From Gordonia asplenii (GTDB taxonomy: Bacteria > Actinomycetota > Actinomycetes > Mycobacteriales > Mycobacteriaceae), in NCBI RefSeq assembly GCF_012933505.1, contig NZ_JABBNB010000034.1, positions 1-64,000 on the forward strand: a stretch of DNA of 64,000 nucleotides. Reading direction: 5' to 3'. The notes beneath the pieces were generated by a model. The model did not search any database and had not been told where the DNA came from. It saw only the letters and a program-made list of their open reading frames with translations. Numbering within the stretch: the stretch's first letter is position 1; each line of letters begins with the position of its first letter. Shown in pieces: positions 1 through 7,810 of this stretch. The translations under genes were made by a program, and so were the position numbers.

Positions 1-128
1 GGGTTGCGATGCGACCGACAACAACAGCACTCGGGGAGCAGAAAGTTGCGACGCGACCGACAACGACGACGGCACTCGCGGAGCAGAGGGTTGCGACGCG
101 ACCGACGTCGCCAGCATTCGGGAAACGG
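1..128. repeat. degenerate tandem repeats, GCACTCGGGGAGCAG family
   Basis: Three imperfect units begin with GTTGCGA at about 3, 45 and 90 (spacing 42 and 45 bp), each followed by a version of GCACTCGGGGAGCAG. This core is the same as in the arrays near 14.8, 46 and 55 kb. Open frames run through it but no credible protein is encoded. From 129 to 235 I see nothing recognisable. Confidence 0.7.
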
Positions 129-235
129 TGCACGCTCTCCATCCCCGAATCCCCTTCCCCCGTTGGGCCTTTCGCCTCACCGGCCCCCTCTACTTCGATA
201 CAACCGCTCGTTCCTCGCGGTCACTCAGCACGGCG

Positions 236-278
236 GTTACACCGAAGCTCGTCCCTCACTTCGGCACTCGGGGAGCAG
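236..278. repeat. decayed copy of the 49-bp inverted-repeat arm
   Basis: This stretch matches the right arm of the 243-bp element at 46540-46782 (GTTACACCGAAGCTCG, then TTCGGCACTCGGGGAGC), with substitutions and without the outermost ACCCCTC. It abuts the truncated reading frame at 279-440 and supplies that frame's last residues and stop, so it looks like the breakpoint that removed the rest of the gene. Confidence 0.7.
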
Positions 279-440
279 AGAAATCTTCATCTCGAAACCC
301 GCTTCGACGGCCTTCGAGTCGACGAGCACCCGACACGCGTACGCGCCCATCTCCCCCGCGCCGCCGATCACGAGGATCCGCTTGGTGCGCACCGCGGCGC
401 CCGTTTCTGTCTTGTCTTGTACTGCAACATTGTTCGTCAT
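237..440 (-). pseudogene. truncated saccharopine-dehydrogenase-like gene, 5' fragment
   Basis: The 67-codon frame starts with a normal N-terminus and an NAD(P)-binding glycine motif (RILVIGGAGEMGAYACRVL, residues 20-38) like the saccharopine dehydrogenase/Rossmann family, whose members run to some 350-400 residues. After about residue 53 the reading frame passes into the repeat at 236-278 and ends with repeat-encoded residues LPECRSEGRASV. Only the first Rossmann strand and helix survive, so no activity is expected. It lies 69 bp downstream of the alpha/beta hydrolase on the same strand. The family call rests on the short glycine-rich motif and is tentative; truncation by the repeat is seen directly. 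Confidence 0.6.
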
Positions 441-509
441 TGGCCGATCGTGGATCCCGACTCACTCCCGGCAACCGACTGCGGTGCCAACAATGCCCGC
501 TCGGGGGAG

Positions 510-1349
510 TTATCGGTTCAGCGCTTGCGCAATCACCGCATCTACTCCCGTCGACGGCACCGCAGGCAGACTGTGGTGCGACGCCGCATCGATCAGCACG
601 ACGGTGAATCCCGGATGGGCACGTCGCAGCCGCTCGGCGACCCGCGGGGCGTCGTGCACTCGGCTCTGCGCCGCGAACGCTACCGTCACCGACATCGTCA
701 ACGCTCCGACCTCGACGTCGCTCGGGCGCGGCGGAATCGTCAAGCCGCGCACCGGAAAGAGCGTCGAGGCGGCTCGTGCCACCCGCAACCAGCCGGCGTC
801 GACTGCTCCGACCTGCGCCGACTCCCAGTCGATCAGCCGGGTGATACGACGCCCCGTGGGTCTCACCAATACCGGCACCGCACGAAGCAGATAGCCGGCA
901 GATGTCCCCGCGAAACATCCGTTGGGATCGAGCAGCACCAGCCCGGCTACGCGGTCGGGTCGTCGCAACGCATACGTCAGCGCAACCTGCGCACCGTACG
1001 AATGCCCCACCAAACTCACCGCTCGCTCGCCGACGACCGACAACACAGCGTCGTCGAGGCAGTCGACGAGTTCCGCGACCGACAGCCGGCGGTGTACGAC
1101 GCTGTACCCGGCGTCGCCCGGCATGTCGACGGCGATGACACGACGGGTCTTCGACAGTGCGCCGACGTTGGCGAACCATACGGTCGACGACGCGCCTGCT
1201 CCGGCGAGCAGCACCACCGGCGGCGCGTCAGGCGGCCCGCAGACGTTCATCCGAATCCGCGCGTGCTCGGCGTCGAAGGTCGTCTCCTCGACGGCGACTG
1301 GCCAGCGCGCCAACAGAGCGTCGTACGCGACGTGGAACTCTTCGAGCAT
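510..1349 (-). CDS. alpha/beta hydrolase
   Basis: A 279-residue alpha/beta hydrolase. The nucleophile elbow GHSYG lies at residues 115-119 (Ser117), the oxyanion-hole region VVLLAGAGAS at 45-54, a probable acid in LVLLDPNG near 146 and a catalytic His in the C-terminal ASHHSLP stretch. There is no signal peptide, so it is cytoplasmic. The substrate is unknown. It is divergent from the MarR regulator at 1414, with 64 bp between the starts that contain overlapping palindromes, so the MarR protein probably controls it. A TTAAAT box six bases before the ATG suggests a leaderless transcript. Next downstream is a truncated dehydrogenase gene. Confidence 0.85.
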   Translation of the reverse strand: MLEEFHVAYDALLARWPVAVEETTFDAEHARIRMNVCGPPDAPPVVLLAGAGASSTVWFANVGALSKTRRVIAVDMPGDAGYSVVHRRLSVAELVDCLDDAVLSVVGERAVSLVGHSYGAQVALTYALRRPDRVAGLVLLDPNGCFAGTSAGYLLRAVPVLVRPTGRRITRLIDWESAQVGAVDAGWLRVARAASTLFPVRGLTIPPRPSDVEVGALTMSVTVAFAAQSRVHDAPRVAERLRRAHPGFTVVLIDAASHHSLPAVPSTGVDAVIAQALNR

Positions 1350-1355
1350 GCCGAC

Positions 1356-1407
1356 ATTTAACTCGATACATCGAGATAATGGAAGCGTCGAGTTATCTTG
1401 CTACAGT
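1356..1407. promoter_or_regulatory. divergent hydrolase/MarR promoter with overlapping operators
   Basis: TAACTCGA (1359-1366) and TCGAGTTA (1388-1395) form a perfect inverted repeat. A second dyad CTCGA-TACA-TCGAG lies at 1362-1375. TTAAAT on the minus strand (1356-1361) and TACAGT on the plus strand (1402-1407) each sit six bases before a start codon, so both promoters overlap or flank the dyads. This suits autoregulation by the MarR protein; operator identity is inferred. Confidence 0.6.
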
Positions 1408-1413
1408 TCACCG

Positions 1414-1857
1414 ATGCCGCCGCACGATTCCGAGTCAACCGTGCATCTGTTGCGCGAACTCGTCTTACACATGCACCTGATGGCCGCCGACTTCAGCGGG
1501 TCCAGCGGCCTGCACACCACCGACATCCGCGCGCTGATCCTCCTCCTCGATGATCAGCGCGGCGAAAGATCAAGCAGCCCAGGAACTCTCGGTTCACGGC
1601 TTGGGCTCAACACGGCGTCGACGACGGCATTGCTCGATCGCTTGGAAACTCGCGGCTTTGTGCGGCGCGAACGTCACCCGACTGATCGTCGCAGGGTCGT
1701 GGTGAGCGTCACCGATCATGCCGTCGCGGTCGGCCGAGACTTCTTCGGCCCGACCATCGACCGACTGACAACGATCCTCGACGGCTACCCGCGACGCGAC
1801 GCCGATGCGGTGGCGCGCTTCGTCGGCGACGCTGTCGCCGCGGTACGCGAGCGGTGA
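1414..1857 (+). CDS. MarR family transcriptional regulator
   Basis: A 147-residue winged-helix regulator. The MarR core includes a recognition helix region (LGSRLGLNTASTTALLDRL) followed by the wing RRERHPTDRRRVVVSVTD, with flanking dimerisation helices. The open frame extends far upstream, but the ATG at 1414 gives the usual family length and follows TACAGT by six bases. It is divergent from the alpha/beta hydrolase, whose promoter it probably represses, and its stop lies 3 bp from the convergent GltB-like gene. The ligand is not predictable. Confidence 0.85.
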   Translation: MPPHDSESTVHLLRELVLHMHLMAADFSGSSGLHTTDIRALILLLDDQRGERSSSPGTLGSRLGLNTASTTALLDRLETRGFVRRERHPTDRRRVVVSVTDHAVAVGRDFFGPTIDRLTTILDGYPRRDADAVARFVGDAVAAVRER

Positions 1858-1860
1858 TGT

Positions 1861-3489
1861 CTACCGCCGGAACGGCTCCGCTTCTGCCATCTCGGCGACC
1901 TCGACCGGGTCGAGTGTCTCGGCCGACGCCGTGACCCAGTCTCGATGCCACGCGACGGGCGGATGCGTGAGCAGTTGACGATGCTCCAGCCATTCGAAGA
2001 GGTCGTGGTAGGTCATCGTCACCTGCGGGTCGACGCGGCGGAACAGCTTGCGCGGCGTCAGTTGGTCGAAGGAGTCGAGGCCCATCGAGGAGATGATCTG
2101 CAACGCAGAGTTCACCGTCTTGTCCTGGTACTGGTAGACGCGCTGGATCTTATCGGTGACCACCAGGGCGCGGGCCCGCGCCGGATCCTGCGTCGCAACG
2201 CCGACCGGACATGCGTTGGTGTGGCATTTCTGCGCTTGGATACACCCAACCGCGAACATCATCGCGCGGGCGGCCAAGGTGAAGTCGGCGCCCTGGCAGA
2301 TGCGTTTGACGATGTCGATGCCGGTCGCGACCTTGCCGCTGGCGCCGATCTTGATCTGATCGCGCAGCCCGACGCCGACGAGTGCGTTGTGCACGAACAT
2401 CAGCCCCTCGGTCAGCGGCATGCCGACGTGGTCTTCGAACTCCACCGGGCCGGCACCGGTACCGCCTTCCGAACCGTCGACGATGATGAAGTCGGGCGCG
2501 TTTCCGGTCGCGAGCATGCCTTTGCAGAGGGCGAGGAATTCGCGTTTGGAGCCGATGCAGATCTTGAAGCCGACCGGTTTGCCGCCGGAGAGTTCACGCA
2601 GCTCGGCGATGAATTCCATCAACTCGATCGGTGTGTGGAAGGCGTTGTGCGCCGGCGGCGACACCACCGTCGTGCCGATCGGAACACCGCGCGCGGCGGC
2701 CACCTCGGCGTTGACCTTAGCGCCTGGCAGCAGCCCGCCCAGCCCCGGTTTGGCACCCTGCGAGATCTTGATGTTGATGGCCTTGACCTGGTCCGTTTGC
2801 GCGCGTTCGGCGAATTTGTCCGGATCGAAATGACCGTCCTCGGTCCGGCAGCCGAAGTAGCCCGACGCCACCTCCATGATCAGATCGCCGCCGCGAACTC
2901 GGTGGTGCTTGCTGATCGACCCCTCACCGGTGTCGTGGGCGAAGCCGCCGAGGGCCGCACCACCGTTGAGCGCTTCGATCGCGTTGCCCGACATCGACCC
3001 GAAACTCATCGCCGAGACGTTGAGCAGGGCGATGTCGTAGGGCTTGGTGCAGTGCGGACCGCCCAGCCGCACCCGCGGTTGCGGGCCGTCGGGCTTGGGC
3101 TTCGCCCGCAACGAGTGTGCGACGAACTCGTACCCGACGGCGTTGACGTCGCGCTGGGTACCGAACGGCTCCTCGCCGTGATTGCCTTTGGCGCGGTCGT
3201 AGACGAGGTCACGCAGTTCCCGGTCGAACGGGCGCCCCTCGATATTCGATTCGACGAAGTACTGGCGTACCTCGGGCCGGATCTCTTCGAGGAGGAAGCG
3301 CATATGCCCGATGATCGGGTAGTTGCGGGTCACCGAGTGGTGCGTCTGAATGAGGTCGTAGACGCCGAGGCAGGCGATCGCGGCAATGATGGCCGCGATG
3401 ACCCACCAGGCCCAAGCGCCGGTCAGCAAGCCGAGACCGGCGACGGCGAGAGCCACTACGAACACGGACAGAACGGCTAGCCACCTCAT
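1861..3489 (-). CDS. FMN-binding glutamate-synthase-like protein, membrane-anchored
   Basis: A 542-residue protein of the GltB2-type FMN-binding glutamate synthase family (central and FMN domain only, without the glutaminase domain). Two hydrophobic segments at about 4-24 and 25-46 anchor the N-terminus in the membrane. The TIM-barrel core runs from about 140 to 470, with glycine-rich phosphate-binding stretches (VDGSEGGTGAGP near 337-348, IGASGKVATG near 381-390). A cysteine triad C416, C422, C427 (in KCHTNACPVG) matches the 3Fe-4S motif of glutamate synthases. The true substrate of these orphan GltB-like enzymes is not established. The gene is preceded on the same strand by the small membrane protein gene and the SpoIID-like gene. 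Confidence 0.85.
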   Translation of the reverse strand: MRWLAVLSVFVVALAVAGLGLLTGAWAWWVIAAIIAAIACLGVYDLIQTHHSVTRNYPIIGHMRFLLEEIRPEVRQYFVESNIEGRPFDRELRDLVYDRAKGNHGEEPFGTQRDVNAVGYEFVAHSLRAKPKPDGPQPRVRLGGPHCTKPYDIALLNVSAMSFGSMSGNAIEALNGGAALGGFAHDTGEGSISKHHRVRGGDLIMEVASGYFGCRTEDGHFDPDKFAERAQTDQVKAINIKISQGAKPGLGGLLPGAKVNAEVAAARGVPIGTTVVSPPAHNAFHTPIELMEFIAELRELSGGKPVGFKICIGSKREFLALCKGMLATGNAPDFIIVDGSEGGTGAGPVEFEDHVGMPLTEGLMFVHNALVGVGLRDQIKIGASGKVATGIDIVKRICQGADFTLAARAMMFAVGCIQAQKCHTNACPVGVATQDPARARALVVTDKIQRVYQYQDKTVNSALQIISSMGLDSFDQLTPRKLFRRVDPQVTMTYHDLFEWLEHRQLLTHPPVAWHRDWVTASAETLDPVEVAEMAEAEPFRR

Positions 3490-3553
3490 GCGGTCATCAT
3501 GGCACCGTCGGCGAAACGGAGTGTTCTAAATCACAAATGCCGTTCTGCTGGCC

Positions 3554-3703
3554 CTATCGCAGCGAGCGCACCTGCTCGCCGACGCTCGGCGCCAACGCCA
3601 CCAGCGACGCGCCGGCCAGCACGACGATCCCCACGACCAGCGCCACGGCGGTGACAACGGTCTGCAGTCCGACCAGTGCTGCCTTGAATACGTTCTCGAA
3701 CAT
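3554..3703 (-). CDS. 49-residue single-pass membrane protein
   Basis: Read directly from the minus strand: ATG at 3703-3701, stop TAG at 3556-3554, 49 residues. It begins MFENVFKAALVG, has one long hydrophobic segment (about residues 15-38, rich in V, A, L and G) and ends EQVRSLR. A strong ribosome binding site AAGGGAG lies seven bases before the ATG. It sits 64 bp upstream of the GltB-like gene and 116 bp downstream of the SpoIID-like gene, all on one strand. I do not recognise a family. The good RBS, the compact hydrophobic helix and the charged tail support a real small protein. Confidence 0.6.
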   Translation of the reverse strand: MFENVFKAALVGLQTVVTAVALVVGIVVLAGASLVALAPSVGEQVRSLR

Positions 3704-3819
3704 GTTGTCACTCCCTTGTGATCACTCGGTGGGTGAAGCACGTGATGCGCCTCACTTCGTGCGGCTCACAGGTAATCAGACAACGCAACTCATGTCAAGA
3801 CATACGCACAATTAGCCAT

Positions 3820-5322
3820 TCAGTTCAGGGAATCGACCCGCGGAAAGCCCAGGACCGGCAGTCCGCCGGCAGCCTTGTAGCGCTCGAACCCGTTGCCCGC
3901 CAACACATGTGCACCAGTCTTCTGACTGAACAGCATCATGCCCCGATCGAACATCTGGATCACTCCCGCACCGTCGGGCGTCAACGTCGGCAACCCGACC
4001 GCGTTGCCCAGCGGTCCAAGCACTCCCCCCAACTCCGTGTACCGGCCCGCGAAGATGCTCTGCGCCGAAGACAGCAACGTGTCGGCCAAGGAGCCGAGAT
4101 CGACGCTGCCGAAGTCGCCGCCCATCGTCGACGATCCCACCTGCGGCTTGACGATCTTGGGTCGGGTGGTCTGCCCCTTGACCGTGAACCACGCCGACTT
4201 CAGCTGCAGCAAGGTGCGCGCTTCTTCGCCGGTGACCTCCTTGGTTCCGCCGCTGCCGACCGCGCGCACTTTCACCGCACGCCCGTCTTCGGCACCGAGG
4301 CCATTGGCCTCGATGACCTGCAGGCTCTGCAGCGCTCCGACGCCGAATGCCGAACCGATGCTGCCCGCACTCACCGTTGCGGTCCAATTATGGTCTGGCG
4401 CAACCGAATCACCGTCGTCGACGACGGCGGGAAAGTTGCCACCCGCGGTGAAGCCGCCCGTCGACGCCGAGAATTCGGTGAACGCCGGTTTGCCGCCGGA
4501 CAGTCGTATCTGACCGGCGGTGGCGTCGGCGGCCGCATTGGTCCGCGGGTCCTCGCCTGCCACGGCGCCGTACACCTGGGAGTTCTGCGTGTCGTCGAGC
4601 TTCTTTCCCCCCGCGATGGCGGCGAGTGCGTAGGTCCGGGCCGCGATGGCCTGCGCTTTGAGCGCTTCCATGCCGCCCTGGTCGCCCCAGCCGGGCGAGC
4701 TCTCCTTCGGGATGACGCCCTTGACGTAGTCGTCGACGTTGAGTTTGTTGACCACTCGCCCACCGTCGAGCCCGAGTGCGCCACGGTAGGCGGTGTTGGA
4801 GCCGCACATGGTGAGGAGTTCGTTGGCGGGCCGACTCGCGGCCATGTTGACCGGTTCGACGAATTGCGCGGCCACGCTGCGCACTACCGCGCCGCCGCAC
4901 CCGTTGGTGATGGTGGCCGTGGTCCCGGACAGGCTGACCGCCTGTCCGGGAGCGACCGCCTGGCCGCCTACTCGCATTCCGGCATCCGCACGAACATTGA
5001 CCGAGCCCTGCTTGGTGAGAGTCACCGAGACCTCGGGATTGCTCGCCTTCCCCGCGGTGGTGCCGCCGTAGTAGTGACCCAGAATCTGGGCTGCCGACCA
5101 GCCACGCTTGGCGTAGCCGAACGCACCCCATTGCCCCATCCCCCGGCCGTGACCGTGACCATGCCCGATGAGCGTGATCTCCGACCCGGCCGAAAGTGAC
5201 ACCGGTCCTGATTCTGTCGGCGATCCCGCGATCATGATTCCGCCGATGACGAGCGCCGGTGCGAGCCCGAGAACGGCGAACGAGATCGTTCGCTTGTTTC
5301 GCGCTCTGATGCGCCGTGCCAT
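3820..5322 (-). CDS. SpoIID/LytB-domain cell-wall protein with C-terminal LGFP repeat
   Basis: A 500-residue exported protein. The start at 5322 (MARRIRARNKRT) follows GGAGGG and precedes a signal-anchor helix; the open frame upstream to 5430 covers an iteron-like regulatory region and is probably not translated. The SpoIID/LytB signatures RGMGQWGAFGYA and VDDYVKGVIPKE, then ALKAQAIAARTYAL, are those of the peptidoglycan lytic-transglycosylase/amidase-enhancer family. The last 80 residues (LGPLGNAVGLPT, then LPVLGFPRVDS) form an LGFP repeat, a mycolata domain associated with the cell wall. The probable role is peptidoglycan remodelling in the periplasm. Regulation may work through the 18-bp direct repeats at 5347-5394. 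Confidence 0.85.
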   Translation of the reverse strand: MARRIRARNKRTISFAVLGLAPALVIGGIMIAGSPTESGPVSLSAGSEITLIGHGHGHGRGMGQWGAFGYAKRGWSAAQILGHYYGGTTAGKASNPEVSVTLTKQGSVNVRADAGMRVGGQAVAPGQAVSLSGTTATITNGCGGAVVRSVAAQFVEPVNMAASRPANELLTMCGSNTAYRGALGLDGGRVVNKLNVDDYVKGVIPKESSPGWGDQGGMEALKAQAIAARTYALAAIAGGKKLDDTQNSQVYGAVAGEDPRTNAAADATAGQIRLSGGKPAFTEFSASTGGFTAGGNFPAVVDDGDSVAPDHNWTATVSAGSIGSAFGVGALQSLQVIEANGLGAEDGRAVKVRAVGSGGTKEVTGEEARTLLQLKSAWFTVKGQTTRPKIVKPQVGSSTMGGDFGSVDLGSLADTLLSSAQSIFAGRYTELGGVLGPLGNAVGLPTLTPDGAGVIQMFDRGMMLFSQKTGAHVLAGNGFERYKAAGGLPVLGFPRVDSLN

Positions 5323-5346
5323 GCAGCCCTCCACGATCGCGAGCCC

Positions 5347-5394
5347 TGTTACATATGAGACCCGTGTGACAAATGAGACTTCTGTGACTGTAGT
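5347..5394 (-). promoter_or_regulatory. three 18-bp direct repeats upstream of the SpoIID-like gene
   Basis: TGTTACATATGAGAC, TGTGACAAATGAGAC and TGTGACTGTAGTGA start at 5347, 5365 and 5383, exactly 18 bp apart. On the gene's strand this reads GTCACA, GTCACA, GTAACA with regular spacing, resembling the direct-repeat recognition of the response regulator MtrA, which controls cell-wall hydrolase genes in mycolata. The periodicity is seen; the MtrA link is inference. Confidence 0.5.
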
Positions 5395-5520
5395 GAAGCT
5401 ACTGCAGAGACAACAAGCCGGGGAGGTCACAACCGGGTATCAGTCTGCGGCGACGGGCGCTGAGCAGTGCTCCGGCACGCGTGCGTCGCCCTCCTCAGCC
5501 GAGGAGCGTGAGTTCCAATC

Positions 5521-5903
5521 CGGTTGGGCGAGCGCAGCGAATCGAAAACAGCGACGACCGAGGAACGTCGCCAAACCCGTGGATTGAGCGAGCACAGCGA
5601 GTCACAAACAGCGACGCCCGAGGAACGTCGCCAAACCCGTTGATTGAGCGAGCGTAGCGAGTCGAAATCACAGTGACACGACGGATTTCGGTCGGTCCGA
5701 CACGGACGTCCGCCATACCCGATGTCGTCACGGGGTTTCGACTCGGCTTCGCCTCGCTCAACCTGGATCCACCGACGACGGGCCCTATCTGCTGGATGAG
5801 CCGCGAGGAGCGCTAGCGCGCCGTACTGAGCGAGGCGCTCGGACCGGCTCAACCAGCAGAGGGACGCTTCGGCGGGTGAAACCAGGCTCAACCAGCGGTC
5901 AGG
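5521..5903. repeat. 60-bp direct repeats and GCTCAACCAGCGG-type dispersed repeat
   Basis: Two full units at 5521-5580 and 5581-5640 and a partial third from 5641 repeat with a period of exactly 60 bp (core CCGAGGAACGTCGCCAAACC and a GAGCGAGC block). From 5662 a degenerate element follows (GTCGAAATCACAGTGACAC, then GGTTTCGACTCGGC, CGCTCAACC, GGCTCAACCAGCGG to 5903) that recurs at 51187-51460 and in part at 38856-38942. Open frames here are repeat-generated. The gap 5323-5936 holds no other gene. Confidence 0.75.
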
Positions 5904-5936
5904 TGCGGTTCGCGCCTCCTCGGTACCGCGCTACGA

Positions 5937-6809
5937 CTACACGGAGGCAAGCGACGCGGCCTGCTCGACGACCCCCAGCGTCTCGGCGTTCCACGCCGAT
6001 CCCCGGCGGATCACGCACACATGATCGAGGCCCAACTCGGCGAAATACTCTGTCCGGGCGAGGAATTCAGCCGACGACTCACCGGGGCCGAGGGCCGTGG
6101 TGACGGTCTTCGTGATGTCCCCGTAGGGTCGCCCGACGTCGGCGCAGTGCTGCGCAAGCACTGCCAGTTTGCGCCGTATCGTCGCTCCGCCGTCGGGGAT
6201 GTCGAACAGGTTGCACGCGTCGCCGTACCGCGCGGCGAGACGCAGCGTTTTCTGCTCGCCGGTACCGCCGATGAGGATCGGTGGGTGCGGCCGCCGCACT
6301 GCCTGCGGGCTGTTGATCGGTCGCCCGAGGCGATGACGCGCCCCGTCGAACGGCGAGTCGTCGCCCGACCACATCTGCAATGCCAGTCGGAGCAGATCCT
6401 CCAACTCCTCGAATCGTTGCGCGGTCGGCGGCAACGGCAGCCCCATCGCATCGGCCTCCGCCTGTTGATAGCCGGCCCCGACGCCGAGCCACGCGCGGCC
6501 GCCGGACAGGACGTCGAGTGTCGTCACCGCTTTGACGGTGAGTGCCGGCGGGCGGAACGTCGCCGCGGTGACCATCGTGCCCAACCTGACTCGTTCGGTT
6601 CGGGCGGCGAGGAATCCGAGAGCGGTGTAGGCCTCCAGCATCGGGTCGTCGAAGGTGGCCGTCGGGTCGGCCTGAAGGAGGTGGTCGGCGACCCAGAGCG
6701 TGTCGATGTCGGAGTCGTCGACGATGCGCGCGATTGCAGCGAGTTGTGTTCGCAGACCGTCGAATTGAGGTGCCGCGCGGTAGTCGGTGATGCTGATGCT
6801 GATCTTCAT
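5937..6809 (-). CDS. LLM class F420-dependent oxidoreductase
   Basis: A 290-residue luciferase-like TIM-barrel protein. The start at 6809 (MKISISITDYRAAPQ) follows GGAGGAG; the open frame extends 25 codons further without another RBS. Family features are DTLWVADHLLQ near residue 40, RVRLGTMVTA, LDVLSGGRAWLGVGAGY and the phosphate-binding PPILIGGTGEQKTLRLAARYGDA split over the second half. The pattern matches actinobacterial F420-dependent LLM oxidoreductases rather than FMN-dependent luciferases, but the cofactor is inferred. It is a single gene; its stop borders the repeat region at 5521-5903, and the upstream neighbour is the HAD gene, 137 bp away. Confidence 0.8.
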   Translation of the reverse strand: MKISISITDYRAAPQFDGLRTQLAAIARIVDDSDIDTLWVADHLLQADPTATFDDPMLEAYTALGFLAARTERVRLGTMVTAATFRPPALTVKAVTTLDVLSGGRAWLGVGAGYQQAEADAMGLPLPPTAQRFEELEDLLRLALQMWSGDDSPFDGARHRLGRPINSPQAVRRPHPPILIGGTGEQKTLRLAARYGDACNLFDIPDGGATIRRKLAVLAQHCADVGRPYGDITKTVTTALGPGESSAEFLARTEYFAELGLDHVCVIRRGSAWNAETLGVVEQAASLASV

Positions 6810-6946
6810 GACGTCTCCTCCGAATGGCCGTGCGTCGGTGAGCAACCACGGTTGCACGCTCACCGGCACACGACATCGGCTCATCGTGGAGATCGGACTA
6901 CGTCAGATGTTGAGGTCCCGCAGCACGAGTGTCTCGTGGCGGGGCA

Positions 6947-7810
6947 CTAGAACCACCGCGCCAAGACCCGCGCCACACCGTCGTCGTCGTTCGACGACGA
7001 CACCTCATCGGCCGCGGCCAGCGCGGATTGGTGACCATGCCCCATTGCGACGCCGTGCGTCGCCCAGCGCAGCATCTCGACGTCGTTGGGCATGTCACCG
7101 AACGCGATGACCGCATCCGTCGGTAATCCCTTGAGCTGCGCCAACTTTCGCAGTCCGGTCGCCTTATGCGTTGCGGGGACCGACAATTCGACGAGCCCGT
7201 TGTCGGTCGAGAAGGTCACCTCGGCAAGGTCCCCGACCGCGGGGCGCAACCGCGCCGCAATCTCCGCGCTGGGCAAATCTGGTTGCCGCACAAGAAGTTT
7301 CACCGACGGTTCGGAATACACGTCGTGATCGTCGACGACGATGTGGTCAGGATTGAGCCACGCGTGCCGATACCCGGCGGATGCGACGAAGGGCGGCGTC
7401 GCCGCGTCATGCGCCGACGCCCCGACCCGTTCGGCGGCGAGCCCGGCATCGGGGATCAGTTCGACGGCCATCGCCCCGAGTTTCGCGAGTGCCTCCGGTT
7501 GCAGCGTCGCGGCACTGAGCACTCGGTCGGATTCGACGTCGTAGATGATCGCGCCGTTGGCGCACACGGCGTATCGGATGATCGGGATGCTGCCGGGCGG
7601 GGTGTCGGCAAACTGGTCGGTCACCTCGGCGATCCACCGCGGCGGGCGCCCGGTGGCGAGCACCACCTCGGCGCCGGCGTCGCGGGCACGGCGCAGAACG
7701 TCGTGCGTGTACTCGCTGACGCGGTTGGAATCGTCGATCAATGTCCCGTCGACGTCGGAGGCGATCAGCGTCGGCGGACCGAACGTCGAATCGGTGGTAA
7801 CCGAACTCAC
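6947..7810 (-). CDS. Cof-type HAD-superfamily phosphatase
   Basis: A 287-residue HAD hydrolase. Motif I DVDGTLID places the nucleophile at Asp19 and the acid/base at Asp21; motif II is VLATGRPPRW; the conserved lysine lies in THKATGLRKLAQ; motif IV is FGDMPNDVEML. A C2-type cap fills the middle, as in Cof/YbiV sugar-phosphate phosphatases. The start is a GTG at 7810 overlapping the stop of the upstream acyltransferase (GTGA), so both are translated from one message. It is the third gene of a plsC-plsC-HAD operon. A phospholipid-related substrate is suggested only by context. Confidence 0.85.
   Translation of the reverse strand: MSSVTTDSTFGPPTLIASDVDGTLIDDSNRVSEYTHDVLRRARDAGAEVVLATGRPPRWIAEVTDQFADTPPGSIPIIRYAVCANGAIIYDVESDRVLSAATLQPEALAKLGAMAVELIPDAGLAAERVGASAHDAATPPFVASAGYRHAWLNPDHIVVDDHDVYSEPSVKLLVRQPDLPSAEIAARLRPAVGDLAEVTFSTDNGLVELSVPATHKATGLRKLAQLKGLPTDAVIAFGDMPNDVEMLRWATHGVAMGHGHQSALAAADEVSSSNDDDGVARVLARWF

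Noticed and set aside
1945..3480. 511-residue antisense frame opposite the GltB-like gene
   Set aside because: Shadow frame in GC-rich DNA; no recognisable domain, while the sense frame has FMN and 3Fe-4S motifs.
5323..5430. N-terminal extension of the SpoIID-like protein
   Set aside because: It would translate the phased repeats as a Thr/Val-rich stretch without an RBS; the ATG at 5322 has GGAGGG and a signal anchor directly after it.
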